Positions 1 through 13,450 of a stretch of 64,000 bases of DNA are shown piece after piece (the stretch's first letter is position 1; each line of letters begins with the position of its first letter). The DNA comes from Antedon mediterranea (taxonomy: Eukaryota > Echinodermata > Crinoidea > Comatulida > Antedonidae): the NCBI RefSeq assembly GCF_964355755.1, contig NC_092673.1:23319001-23383000 (forward strand), in the 5' to 3' direction. A program made the position numbers and the translations under genes. The notes below the pieces were generated by a model. That model searched no databases, was not told the origin of the DNA, and worked only from the letters and a program-made list of their open reading frames with translations.

Positions 1-3000
1 AGAGACACACATGAGCTGTACCCAACGGCAATGTTACAGTCGTTGATGTCAGCAACAAGTGTTTTGAATTTAAAAAAAAATAATTTTAAATGTATTTTAA
101 AAACTAAAAAATATCTAACAAGTTGCATTATTCTATTTACCAGTTTATCTCTAACCATAGCATAATTAGGCAGACGAAATATAATTATTTACAGGTTAAG
201 AAAGTATATTATCGTCTGAAGATCAGGTCTGTTGACGATAGGCTAACTCCAAACGACATATATTTGAGGGAAATAATCTAGACAGGCTACCCATGGTCTG
301 TCGTCTGACGGGTATACCTGTTCTACCGACTTTTGCTTTATATAACTAAACATTGATGTGGTGAAGTTTTGACATTTGGAATGAAGATCGGAGAATTTTG
401 TTTTTGATGTTACCATCTGATAATATAAATGACGTCATATAATGCGGACTAGACTATAAACCTTGAAATAATTAGGCTATACAAAATAATACAGTTAATA
501 TAAAATGAGAGGGTATTATTAAGCTCTAGAGATCTACACACCATAAATGTTATCATTTGTGGATATGTTATTATGACGTCATGAAACAGACGAGGACAGA
601 CATTGACCTAGTCACCAGAGTTCCAACAGACATTTTAAGTAATAGCAGTATAGTCAGTCATTTTTGGTCTAATTATGAGTCAAAGTTGTCAATTGATAAA
701 GAAGGCAAGCTAATCACACCTTTCGAGTTGCACTTCACCAAAAAGCATCGATCCTGAAAATACAAGTCTCCACTAGATTTCGTCATAATGTCGGCTTGAA
801 TATACTGTTTGTTTATTAATATTCCGTCTATTCGATTTTCTACTGTCACAAATGTAAGTGCACATTTGAAGGGTTTGAGTCATCGGTCTATGGGGCTATG
901 AGGAATACCATTGGTTAAAAGTACATACATAAAAGTATACTAGAAGCCACGCACTTCGCTTTTCTTTGTTTTACCACCAGAGTCACAGGCACTGCGCTTG
1001 TCTTCCTTTATCAGAACCGTTCTCACGTCCACCAGTGAAGAATGAAGATGACCACTGAATGATAGTAAGGTACCCAACTGTGTTACACTCCAGGGCAAAT
1101 GTAACACCAGTTAATTTGTGGACATAATGGCAATTTAAATTAGAGTACGCTACAAAATCACCAATCACTACATCGGAGTCTGATGTGAGGTTGTTTTATT
1201 AACAGTAGTCCTGCACAACGCCACACGTAATAACGGGTCAGTAAAACATGTGGTTTAATCAGTACCACATGCTAAAATATGCTAAATAGTCGAATACTAC
1301 CGTACTAGGCCTATACGTTGAACTTTCCTTCTCATACTTTATTATTAAGGTGCTTTTCAATTCACGGATGATGTCTTCAGATCCTGTTTCGAACTTTTGA
1401 TGATCAAAACAATCCACTCACTAACTCGAATGTGACTTTGGTCAGGAAACATCTTGCGTTGTATAGGGTAGAGTGAAAGTTACTTTTCGAGTAGAACTCA
1501 TGTTCTGCGGATTCCATGGAACCCCGGGGAACAATTCCAATATCCTTTTTTGGATTTTTGAGGAATAATAATAATATTACATTATGTAGAACAGCATTAT
1601 GTGCACAAGTATGTATTATGCTTTAAAAAGAAACTTTATTTTGAAATAACATTGACTTGAGGTATGCCTACCTATTGTAGATCTAGGTAACTAACTGAAT
1701 TGATTCAAATCAAACCAGGAGGTGGGCATATTGGAAGTAACCGGAAGTTATATAATAATAGGGCAATGATTGTTATATTTTATAGGAATTCACAAAACGG
1801 TTTATTTTGAAATAGGCCTACTGATATTCTAGTTCAAAAGTAAAAGTATACAGATAGGAGTGCTGTCTACTTTACTTGAATGTGCACTATTGCTAAATCC
1901 ACGTCGATTACATGAAAAATTGAAAGAACAAGAACGAAAATGTGCTAATGTTAAGTTTTAAGTTACAAAATGTTTTTCTAACGATTAGGCCTACATACTA
2001 CTCAACAATAATAAAAGACATCAACGGGGACAGATAATCAATTGGCACCTACGCTTGTAAAGAAAACGTCTCCGAAATGGCTGAGAAAACGTTTAAATAA
2101 TGACAGAATTAATTGGTGGTATTTTGCGCTATAAAGTCTGTAATTACTTGAGTGCAGATCTATGAATTTATCCACAGGGGTCGGGTGGGTTGAAATGGGA
2201 AGTTTGATTACAACAATGCTGGAAGCGATGCTTGTGTTATTGGACAAACAAATGAATGTAGGAATGATGACATTGAGTGAGGTTGCACATGAATTTTGCT
2301 TTTAGCTTTCTTCAGCTGTAATAGTAGGCTCTGCTATAACATGAGTTCTGAATTTATCATTTAAACATCGATTTGTATCCATGTACTGTTAATAGGCCTA
2401 TTGTTAAATAATTTTTTTTTCTATAACTTTTATTGTACTTTCTCTGGACGCACATTCATTCAAGAAGTGTGCCACTTATAAACATTCAGTATATGTTTCA
2501 TAACACACCTAGGCCTACAAATATAGATAGAAGCGGTGTGAATAGTTCACTTCCATTTAGATTTGTACGCCTAAAAAAACCTGAATTGCAACAGACCAAT
2601 TGAATAGAACCATTAACTACAACTTTTACCTTAACGAAAATACGAAATTAACCAATCAAGTTGTATCCTAAGCACTAAAATAGCTGGGTAAAGCATGAAT
2701 ACGAATTAATTTAGGTTTAAAGTAGGCCTATACGTTTAATTTCGTATAGTAAATATAATTTATAACAGCGGATGACCACATTCTTGGATGTTACGTAACA
2801 TATTTAATGATACCTCGATGGCGTGTATTATGTTATTTATATAAACTAATCATTTGGAACACTATTCAGGAGACGCCAAGCGCTGTTGGGTCCCGAAGGT
2901 GGCCATATAATAGAGATTCTACTGTGTGTATACTAAAAGGACCTTTCGGATTAGAATTTGGTGAATATAAAATTAAATTTAAATAATAATAATAGCGGTA

Positions 3001-4480
3001 AATGTTTATTGCAATTAATAATTAATATGCTAAAGTGAAAAAAGGGAGATATTACAGAATTCATATTTGGTTTTCAGAACCGTATCAAAATAGTGGGAAT
3101 TTATACGAATTATTATAGGCTAATCTTCGAAACCAAAGCTTGAAACAAAATATTAGGTATGTAATAGAAACCAAGTGAAACCAATACTAGAAGTAGAAAT
3201 TAAGCATGAAATTGTAGTATTTATTGAAGTTTTATATGTTGTCAGAGATATCACAGTCGGAAGAACTTATTAAGGGCGTACGGTTTTGTATAGTTACGAT
3301 TTACAGTTGAATGGGAAATCCCCTTCATTATCAGATTTTGGAATCAGTGAGTGGTCAGTGAGATTAATTTCTCTTTCTTTGACCAGAAGTATCTACAGTT
3401 ATACCCTATTACACAAATATCATATAAGCCTTCAAGCGAATGTTACCCCATTTGATATATCAGTTTATATCTTTCAATTGACGTTTGAAGGTTCCATCAA
3501 ACGTTTCATCTATCATTTCAAGGTTTGGTATGACATTGAGACGCAATAGAAAACCTGATTGATGGAGTAGGAGTATAAAGTGGATTTTGACAACATATAA
3601 TATATAATTGAAAGACAAATCTATTTATCAGTGATAATGCATAGTACAGCAAAATATTGAGGGACATAAAAAAGATTGTCAAATGTAGCATGAATCAAGG
3701 ATTACTATCAGTAGGCCTAGTAAGTTAACTAATTGCAAATTATGGATGACAGTAGGCCTACACTAATTATGGATTTAAGTGGCATATTTTTGTGATAAAA
3801 ATAATCCCTGCCTTGTATGTTTAATTAATTGCATGAGGATATATATCAAAGTAAATCAGTAGATAATTAAAATAGATTGCTAAATAGAATTTAATTAACA
3901 AGATCTAAGTCTGAGTATAGATAAGGTAACGAGTTTATGAGAACCTGAAAATACAAACACATTTAACTTGCTTAGAACGAAGACAGTGGTCAAAATTTGG
4001 AGAAAACCTCATGAAGAATTGATTGCATTCAGTTACCTAAATAATGAAATCGCAACTAAAGTCAAATTGAAAATGTAATGAATTATACATATAAAAACAA
4101 CAACCACCATTATATATTATGGATAGTAAGTTATTTTGTATGTACTTTTTGTAATTTCTGTTGGACATGCACAACATGTAAGCCTAAATCATCTAAAACA
4201 AAAGTTATCATTTTTATCCCAATTTTAACATTACTTTCAAAGTCACAAAACTTTCATGCAAAAATGAGGGCGCTCTCCGTTTATTACCTTTATTTTTTAA
4301 GCTACAGTAGTTAATAATTATATAAAAACCTAAATAAATCAATGTATACAAATTATATTATTGTCATATATTTACACTTCACAACGTATCAATATGTTTC
4401 ACTTACATTCGATCCGAGCATTTAATTCTTCCACAAGTCTATAGAAAATGATGTTCAAAGACGAACGGACAGAATTCAGT
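1..4480. other. Intergenic, AT-rich, no gene recognised
   Basis: Only short unconvincing reading frames. Contains at least eight TAGGCCTA octamers (for example near 1308, 1813, 1987, 2393, 2510, 2723, 3712, 3751). No RNA gene or element with clear ends seen. Confidence 0.6.
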
Positions 4481-4483
4481 AAG

Positions 4484-4646
4484 AAAGTATGGAACGCCAA
4501 AGTGGCAAAATTTGAATACGGAAATAAAAAAATAAGTGTTGATTTCATATATTTACATTTCAAGTGAAACATTGATAATTTAATTATCAATGTTTCACTT
4601 TTCAAAGTATGGAACGCCAAAGTGGCAACATTTGAATACGGAAATA
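4484..4646. repeat. Pair of direct repeats framing a near-perfect 39-nt palindrome
   Basis: The sequence AAAGTATGGAACGCCAAAGT and about 22 further bases occur twice, starting near 4484 and 4603, almost identical. Between them lies a hairpin at about 4561-4599: arm AAGTGAAACATTGATAATT, one-base centre, then its exact complement. The core GGAACGCCAAA recurs at 55478 and, reversed, near 48666 and 55897, so it is a dispersed repeat motif. Confidence 0.8.
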
Positions 4647-4649
4647 ACA

Positions 4650-6700
4650 AAAAAGGGTGGGTTCTTCAAATAACAAAATGTATTTTGCTCCAATTTAGCA
4701 AATTCATGGCATCAAGCCAATTATTCCTATTTTGAGGGTAACTGTCGATGTCAAAGGTCATCCAATAGAGCAGGTTAATTCAATAATATTGGTGCCTGAA
4801 CATGAAGAGTACGTTTAATTATCAAATACAGATAGCCTGATATTTTATTCTAATCCGATAATTTCTGCTACAGGAAACATACGAATATGATCTGTCAGGT
4901 TGAAAGTGATTATTTAAAGTTGTTGAATTGTGATTGTAGGATATCCTAACAGAAGTATATTAGTGCTATTAGGGACAAGGGTCTGACCTATCTGTGGACG
5001 TGACTAATACGCCAGTGCGTCCGGTAACAGTACCGTACCTTATTTTTTATCAATTTTTTGTTCTTATTCTATATTACAGTAGTAATTAAGGTGACACCTA
5101 CACGACCCAATAAAGTATCCCCTATGTGGTACGGTGGTTTGTAGTGTTAAACAGCTTAGATTTCTTCTCGTTTGTTTCACGCGAGAGTGTCCCCTGAATA
5201 TGGTTGTCCTAAATATTCATAAAGTATTTATTTCGAAATTGGGTACTCTTCGCTTTTAAAGAGGGAGAGAGCTTCATTTAAATTATAATAACAACAACAT
5301 TTGTAAGTTAACATTGAGTTAGTGACATTAATGATAATCAGTATCTAGAAAGAAGTGACAGATATTTAATAATATGAGAAGTACAGGGAACTACAAAAAA
5401 ATAACATGGTAATTATTAGTACAACGTGATATTTGGATAACTAATTGTATTTCTAGATATAATACTTTAGATAATTACTTTAATATCCTTATCATTTTTT
5501 AAAAAGTTCATGTGTCAGTATCAACAACTTTGTGAAAATTGGCAAACTTTCTAAAATGTAATGGCCACAAATATGTATGTTCTTGGACAGTAAATCTAAA
5601 CAAGAATTACATTTTCCAGCAAATTTAAATTGTTTAGTAATCACCTTCCATGTACCTCTAGTTCTTTCATAATTATAATACAAATATGTATACAAAATAA
5701 ACCTTACTTTGAAATTTTCTTATATGTTTTAAAAATAATCCAATTACATTATTAAATAAGGAAGGAAAAGGCTCGTATCAATAGCTGTTTCATAAACATG
5801 ACCAAATCCTCAGCATTCAGTTCTTTTTTTTTGACATTTAACACAACATTATATTCGCAAGCTTTTCACAAACGTAAACATTATTATATAATTATGTACT
5901 ATAATATGCTGACTAATGATTTCTTGCTAAAATTCAGAAATAATCTGATCATCGTGTTTTCTTGTAATACATTCAAAGTTTAAAATTAGATTTATAGAAT
6001 TTGCTTATTAATCAACACATTCTAGACTTATACTAAATTGGAAACACACCTCAGCAGTTTATTCATCTTAGAAAAATACATTTCTTCAATAAATACATTA
6101 ACGTTAAGGGAAACATCAATTTTGAGGTCCGAACAGCTGAAGACCTGTTCGTAACTCCAGTACGCGTGTGCGCATGCGCCTGGACAAACGTTAACTACTA
6201 GGTCAGAACATACAATTCCCAATACACTCAATGTGTATGAAATTGATACAGATATTAAACATTCAATTACTGATATTAAAACATAACTAACATTTAACTA
6301 TAGAAAACCATGTTAATAGACTGCCGTGCAATCATTAGCTTAACCAGTTTTATAAACCCAATGTACAATATATTTGCAAAATACGTTCAAAATCAATTAA
6401 CGTCGAAATCAATTTCCTCGTTTTAGGAAACACTTGTATTCGAAACGTTTAAATGCAACCCATCTTTAAATTATATGTTAGTCATTTATCTACCAAATTA
6501 CGTAGGAAACCACATGTCACCCATGCATGACCCCCGTCACCATCGCCCCTTCCCATGTGGCTTGTAACGGAACTTGAGCATTTAATGTATTAAAAGTAAT
6601 TTATTAAACACCCATTGGCTGTCATGTAAATTTGTATTGTTGGACCATTGATGAATTAGTTTTCTTCATGGATGTAGGCCTTAAAACAATTTACTAAGAC
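4650..6700. other. Intergenic, no gene recognised
   Basis: AT-rich sequence with no ORF of recognisable family and no element with clear ends. Confidence 0.55.
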
Positions 6701-6711
6701 GCAGGATTTAA

Positions 6712-7400
6712 TCACCACCCTAATTCCAGACCAGTACTGTGCCTAACATAATCCAGCCACCTCTTTGTTCCATTCCAGTGTGTCTCACATGCTCTAGCCA
6801 CCATCTTAGCCTCAGACCAGTATATCTCCCATGCCCTAGCCACCATCTTAGTCTCAGACCAGTGTGTCTCACATGCTCCAGTCACCACCTTAGTCTCAGA
6901 CCAGTGTGTCTCACATTCTCCAGCCACCTCCTTAATCACAGACCAGTGTGTCTACCCAGCTCCTGCCACCACCTTAATCCCAGACTAGGGTGTCTAACAT
7001 CCTCCAGTCACCACCTTAATCCTAGACCAGCTGCAGCCACCACCTTAATCCAAGATCACTGTGTCTACCATGCTCCAGCCACCACCTTCATCCAATACCA
7101 GCTACCATGCCCCAGAGCCACCACCTTCATCCCATACCAATGTGTCAAACATCCTCCAACCACCACCTTCATCCCATACCAGTGTGTCTACCATGTGCCA
7201 GCCATAACCATAATCCCAAATCAGTGTGTCTACCATGCTCCAGCCACCACCACCTTAATCCAAGACCTGTGTGTCTACCATGCTCCAGCCACTACCTTCA
7301 TCCCAGACCAGTGTGTCAAACATCCTCCAGCCCCCACCACTTTAATCACAGAGTAGTGTATATAACATTCGCCAGCCACCATCTTAAACCCAGACTATTC
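6712..7400. repeat. Minisatellite, about 42-bp unit, about 16 degenerate copies
   Basis: The core CAGACCAGTGTGTCTCACAT plus TGCTCCAGCCACCACCTTA recurs. Spacing of AGACCAG at 6814, 6856 and 6898 is exactly 42 bp in the best-preserved part; copies degrade to the right. Because 42 is a multiple of 3, long repetitive frames stay open on both strands; these are not considered genes. Confidence 0.9.
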
Positions 7401-7790
7401 CCGTACAATTGACACATCTTTGTCTCTTGACACCGATGAGGTTTGCTCAGTCTTTCACTAAATATTACCGAGCTAAAATCGCTATTAAGTATTAACAGTC
7501 ATCATAACGGTCATGTACGAGCAGCATGGTCAATTAATTTATAGTTATTTTGACAAGTATACCATAGTGGGAACGGAATATGTATATTAGCGTGCCTAGG
7601 AAAATAATGCAGACGTATTAGCAACAAAAAACTGATGCGAACAATTATTGGAAAATTCACAAAATGAGATATCATGTTCCAAACAACTTTTGAATTTCGT
7701 TTTTTTTAAATTTTAACTTTTGTTTGTACCGTAATGTCACCAGAATCTCAATGAAATGATCTGCTAATTCAACCGGGAATTCAACTCACA

Positions 7791-8640
7791 CGAATATCAT
7801 TCATTCATTCATTCATTCATCTTTTATTTCGGAAAAAACAAATTCTCCATAGTTCAGTAACAAGTTAGTGTACATTATTGCATATATAATAAATACATAT
7901 ATATATGTAAATAAAATAACAGCAGAAAACTTGGTTACTTCATTGTTTTAATCACTATAAATTTGTTTCGTACAACCAGCATGTAGCTGGCCGCACTCTT
8001 CAGGTGAAATATAAAACATATATATATATATGTAGATATGTAAAAAAAAACCTACGCTACATAGTCAAGTGGTTAGGACAATAGCTTCATCCATCTACTA
8101 TGTAGATTGGATGAAGAAAAAGCAAATTCATGAATACATTTTATGACAATATTGTCTGACCTCCCTAACCTGCATAACATGCCAAACACCACCTTCCGTT
8201 GTAGTTCGTAGAACGAGCAGATGTGGTTTTCTACAAACATGGTGCTGGCACTCCATGACCTAGGTTTATTAAGGAGCAGGCGTAAGGCATTGTTGAAGCC
8301 CACCTTTAGTGCTTCCATAGATTTTACATTAAAATTTGCCCACAAAGAAGCACAGTATAAGTTACTACAATATGTTTTAAACAAAAAACACCTTTTATTA
8401 GAGCATTTTGAGAAAGTTCTACATAGTGTATTAGCTCTAATGCACAATGACCTGTACTGTCGTTTGATATCCGTATCATCTTTCAATATCGAAATGCCCT
8501 TCATTATTCCCTTCATTATTCCCTGACATGGTTTTAATAGTTTCTGTGTTTTTTTTGTAAAATTAGTTTGCCAGAAGCTGGTTTTATATACAGTTTTAGC
8601 GATTATTTGGAAATATATTTTGCTTACTACCAGTACCAAA
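7791..8640 (-). mobile_element. 5'-truncated non-LTR retrotransposon (L2/CR1 group), 3' end
   Basis: Minus-strand frame 8639-8073 encodes the C-terminal part of a LINE reverse-transcriptase polyprotein: DDTDIKRQYRSLCIRANTL, LFKTYCSNLYCASLW, FNNALRLLLNKPRSWSAS, MFVENHICSFYEL. This is the typical post-RT C-terminal block of CR1/Jockey/L2 elements. After a 3' UTR the copy ends in a (TGAA)n tail on the minus strand (plus strand ATTC repeats at about 7795-7822), the kind of tail I associate with L2. The reverse-transcriptase core is missing by 5' truncation. The last segment is one open frame, so the insertion may be fairly young. Confidence 0.88.
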
Positions 8641-10450
8641 GTTTTAATTTAAACAGCCAGTTAATATTAGCCTGCCTGTTACGGATGTCCGTTCAGGAGA
8701 CTTTATGTCTGCCTGAGTCTGTTTTACGCTTCTAAGTTCTACAGTTTACTAAGCATGAGCAAGGGAGATTGTAAAAGACAGAAAATTAATGTATATAATA
8801 TTTAGAAATTGCTTTTTAATGCTTATATTATTAATGTGATTCTATCAGATATACCATAGAATGTAGGACGTAAGTTGTAATTTTTAACGAAGTAACAGCT
8901 GCACTGCTCTTTCGCTAACCTTCGTTGTGTGTAAACCATGGGTTAACTTTGTGGTGCAGAATGTCAGACACTCATACTATGCTATTTATTCGGTGTACAT
9001 TATAGAAAATAAACAAGGTTATATTGACAAAGGTTGCATCTAAACTTAATGTTTGATAGAAGTTCAGGCGGATGCCTCTTAGCTTCATATTCAGTCTCGA
9101 ATTAAGTGTACTACCTCAGACTGAGGGAAATTAATTATTCTTATTCTTTGAATTTGAGACTAAAAATTCAGGCTATGGGTTCTGTTGTGGTATCTCGAAG
9201 AAGCCATCTTTTTTATATCCTGAAAAACAAAACCAACAAGCACGAATGTGCGATACTCGGGGTACAGCAAAAGAAGCTGTAATGACGTAATAGGACGGGA
9301 TGACGTCACATACACATCAAAATCAGCTACCAAATACGGCTATACGGTATCATCTTCGAGACGTGATATGGCTGCATCCTGTGTGAAATTTAAAAATTCG
9401 GCTCAACAGCTTTGAGGACATGTCCCTGTAGTATATTCATGCCAAATCCCAGCTCAATACTACAACGAGTAAGGGAGGGGTAGTACTTTATAAATCGCAC
9501 TTTTTACTCAATAGTGTCCAGATGGAGGAAATGGAAGAGGAGAAGATGAGAGAGTCCTAGACGCGGGTACCCCGAGTAAAAAGTAATCTCTTCATCTCTA
9601 GTAGTTAGAAGTCATTCTAGAATTTACTCATGTCATTTTTGTTGGCTCTCCTCAATTTACCCTATTATTGCTTTTCTTTGTTGAGACAGACTACGGTGCA
9701 CATTACCATAGAGGATAAACACAATTCTTGTCTTGTTCCATTATATTATAGGATCTTTAGTTCATTCTGAAATCTTTTAAATGTTTACTTGTTTAGACCT
9801 TTGACAAATAATCAATTCAGGCTTTACGACCCTTCAAAATGGGAGAAAGAATACTTAGCACAAGGTAGATAGCACGTTATATACGTATAGAAATGTTAGT
9901 ATAGGCCTATTACTGAATATCATCACCCGACACATGGAGTATCTCTTCGTAACCTTGAGGTACAAAGTTCCAGAACATTGCAAATTAGAACAAGACATCA
10001 CGTACATTTTCAATAGAATGAAATTGAAATATTTGCTTTTTACTGGCAAAATCTATCCATACTCATGATATTAAATCTGCGAGTAATTTCCTGTGAGGAC
10101 ATGAAATTGAAATCGGTGAGGCTGAATGGTATAATATATCTTCTGAAAAACATATATCGGTAGAGTGTCAAAACATGAATGTTGGTTGATTCTATTGCAC
10201 TTTTGCATAAACTGGTGCGAACATTTTTTTCATTTATTTTAAAGACGTGTTTTAAAGTTAGGTTAGTTCGGTAGAAGAATAATATTCCAATAGATAGGTA
10301 GAAAGGTTGAATCTTACAAATCAATTTATTTTAAATGCCATCATGCTGATTGCAGTATAGTATTTTGCTCTTAAGATGTACAAAGTTAGTCAATCTTTTC
10401 CACTATTTTGACAAAAACCCAAAGGAAACGTATTGCAGTGATTACAATTA
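8641..10450. other. Intergenic, no gene recognised
   Basis: No family recognised in any frame; some moderately GC sequence near 9240-9560 without coding signal. Confidence 0.5.
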
Positions 10451-10452
10451 GT

Positions 10453-10770
10453 CTTCGCTCCCATTTTGTCCAGGGTGTTGGAAACCTCTCCAGTCTTCGC
10501 TCCCATTTTGTCCAGGGTGTTGGAAACCTCTCCTGTCTTCGCTCCCATTGTGTCCAGGGTGTTGAAAACCTCTCCAGTCTTCGCTCCCATTTTGTCCAGG
10601 GTGTTGGAAACCTCTCCTGTCTTCGCTCCCATTGTGTCCAGGGTGTTGAAAACCTCTCCAGTCTTCGCTCCCATTGTGTCCAGGGTGTTGAAAACCTCTC
10701 CAGGGGTGTTGGAACCTCTCCAGTCTTCGCTCCCATTTTTTCCAGGGGTGTTAGAAATTTCTCCAGTCTT
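10453..10770. repeat. Minisatellite, exact 42-bp unit, about 7 copies
   Basis: CTTCGCTCCCATTTTGTCCA followed by GGGTGTTGGAAACCTCTCCA and GT repeats at 10453, 10495, 10537, 10579, 10621 and 10663, then decays. The only frequent variants are TTTTG/TTGTG and GGAAA/GAAAA, in a near-alternating pattern that suggests higher-order duplication. Repetitive reading frames on both strands are by-products. Confidence 0.93.
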
Positions 10771-10799
10771 CTGGTTTACATCCTGACACATGCATAACA

Positions 10800-11740
10800 G
10801 CTACTTATTAAGAAAATTAGAAAGGAAAAGTGGCAGAATCGCATTCCTTCACCAGATTGTCAAAGATTACGCATCAAGACAATAATTAGGCTAAGAATCA
10901 CGATTAAGATACTGAAAAGAGGTGGTATTCTAACGTGATTAAGGAAATGAGTTTATTCCAATTTGATTTTTAAATAGATATATTAAAATATAGAACACAA
11001 TTAATATAAAGAAGTGATAAAATACAGTAAAAATCGAAATGCTTTGTAATTTTTACATTATGTAAGTCAATGAATTACTACAAATAGAAATGTGTTATAA
11101 TTTCAATATTGTATGCATGCATGTTTATTCGAGGACAAACAAGTTTTTGATGGGGACTTTATTCCATGTTCTCTAAGTGGGAACTTTTTCCGACGAGTTT
11201 CTTCAAAGGCAAGGTTTATTCGAATAAAGTGTTCTATGAACGATATAAAGGCCTACTGACAATTAGCAATAAACAGTGCGTTTTTCTAAAATGACAACGT
11301 TTTATCATGTAATTAAAAATAACAAAATCAAACAACATAGGAAGTATGATCCTTTAACCAAGGACCTTTAATTTGACTAAAGTGATTTAGGTAATTAAAT
11401 AATTAAAGATAATTTTTGGAAATTTTAATCTTCACTCCCTATACACTATATTTACTATTTTGGGCCTTGACAATATATTAATAAGGTGCATACGCCGCAT
11501 TGTACTGTAGGCTATACCTACAAATCATTCTAGAATGTTCTATTTGGTCTAAAAAGATGCCGTCATATAAAACATACATGATGCAATATATAGATATATT
11601 ATGGCTGTTTTATTACGGTTAATGTACTAATACGTTTAAAATATGCACCTTGATATTTAGTATATAAACAAAAAATCAAGGCATCACCAATCCAATTTTT
11701 CATCATAGCTTTTACAGACTATAAATCATTAATAATTAAC
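10800..11740. other. Intergenic, no gene recognised
   Basis: AT-rich, no coding or element signal. Confidence 0.5.
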
Positions 11741-12135
11741 TCGAATGTACTGGGGAAATATGATTGAAATGGTTACCCAACTTTAGAAATTAACTTTGTA
11801 TTTAAACCTTCTCATGCTATTAAACTCATTCGAACTATAATGAATACGTACTGGGGAATTAATTGATTGGAAGGGTTACCTACTTTAGTGGTTAACTTGT
11901 TAATTTTACCCTCTGTACTAGGTCATTATATTGACAACTAAATAAATGTACTGGGGCTTGAAGTGGTTCCTTCATTTTGGAGGTCGGGCGATTTTGTATT
12001 TACCCTCTGTGGCATTGACAACTAGGCCTACACATACGGAGGTGGGGGGGGGGGATTAACTGATTGAAGTGCCCCCCCCTCCCCCCGCCCTCACTTGTAG
12101 TATTGGCAAGTAAATGTACTGGGGCATTAATATCC
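11741..12135. repeat. Degenerate tandem repeat, about 100-bp and longer units, four copies
   Basis: The phrase AATGTACTGGGG with a following TTGAAGTGGTTACC-like segment recurs near 11741, 11845, 11944 and 12113. The last copy is expanded by a G run and a C run at about 12043-12087. Confidence 0.7.
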
Positions 12136-12139
12136 ATAA

Positions 12140-13200
12140 TAATCAACCTTGATTACAAAAAGTGAATCATGATGAGTTGTAGTTTGCCTTGCCAGCCATT
12201 CATTGTTGTATCCCATCATTTAATGCTTCAATGAAAACAGGAAACGCTGGCAAGAGCAAGGGTATTGGAGTAAGGTCGCCAACAAGCCTATATAATTCGT
12301 TATTGATACGTTGCTGAACTTAGCCACACCTAGCGACAATAACCAACTACCATAGTACGCATCAATGAACGTTCAACTGGTGGAGGGAATATGATCTGGG
12401 AAAAAACGAGGTTCCATGTGATTTCATTTTAAAGACTGCATTTTGTCATCACGAAACCTATATATTGAATTGATAGTGTATTATAATTCAGAAGGGAACA
12501 CTTTCTTCGTAAATTATTTGGCAACAATTACTTGACCATCGAAGTTGTTTAGTATACAATTAAACTTATTTCATCATTTAGAATAATTGGATTACAATAC
12601 TCCATTTTCACATAATTTTTTTATATATTAAAAGTTCCTTGGGCCTACTATACATTTGATGATATTGAGAAATACAGCAGTTTGGCAAAACTAAAAACCG
12701 GTGTTTTATTAGAGAACTAGGCGAGGCCTAATTCTTATGCAACATCATGATTTAAAAACCTCACAATTGTTTTATTTTATTCATACAACTCTGAATTTAT
12801 TAGCTAACTATGTGTATATAAATAGTGACCTTGAACTGTTACTAAACATTCGCCTACACAAAATTACCTAATCTTTCTATTAATAAAATGTATGTATGTA
12901 TGTACAATGTTATTTCCAAAGCGCATTGTATTTCCACCGCAACGTTTAAAAAGTCCCAAAAGTAAACATGAAATTAGCAGATGCAATTTTAAGTTATAAT
13001 ATAATTATATATAAATAAATTCATTTGATGGACCGATCAGTTCAACCTAATATTCGATATGTGAATTAACGTAACAAATTCTTACAAACTCACTGAAACG
13101 TCAAATGCAGTTTGTGTGAAACAGTGGAATAATAGTATTAATAGTAAGTAGTAGGCGGATATCAGCGACAGGTGGCTCACGACCCTGCTTGAAATTAGTA
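12140..13200. other. Intergenic, no gene recognised
   Basis: AT-rich, no coding or element signal. Confidence 0.5.
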
Positions 13201-13208
13201 CACATTTT

Positions 13209-13450
13209 ACGTTACCATGGCTCAACATTGGTATGCATAAATTGGATTATGACATATCGTTTGTACCACCCAACTATAGTGTATTAAAATAGGTTATAGG
13301 TAGATCTGGCGCAATGAACACGCTACCATACCTCAACATTTACAAGATAGTTGGTGCATAAATTGGACTATGACTGCGACATATCGTTACAGTACCACCC
13401 AACTATAGTGTAATAAAATAGGTTAAATAGTAGATTTGGCGTAATGAACA
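13209..13450. repeat. Tandem duplication of about 112-130 bp, two copies
   Basis: Copy 1 (13209-13320) and copy 2 (13321-13450) share CTCAACATT, GCATAAATTGGA, TGACATATCGTT/CGACATATCGTT, ACCACCCAACTATAGTGTA and GGCG(C/T)AATGAACA in the same order, with small indels. Confidence 0.85.

Noticed and set aside
6739-7356. 205-codon Pro/His/Cys-rich frame
   Set aside because: By-product of a 42-bp minisatellite; both strands are open.
8221-8526. Plus-strand 101-codon frame
   Set aside because: Antisense shadow of the LINE C-terminal coding sequence on the minus strand.
10390-10797. Several repetitive frames of 100-133 codons on both strands
   Set aside because: By-products of the 42-bp minisatellite; mutually overlapping and without conserved features.
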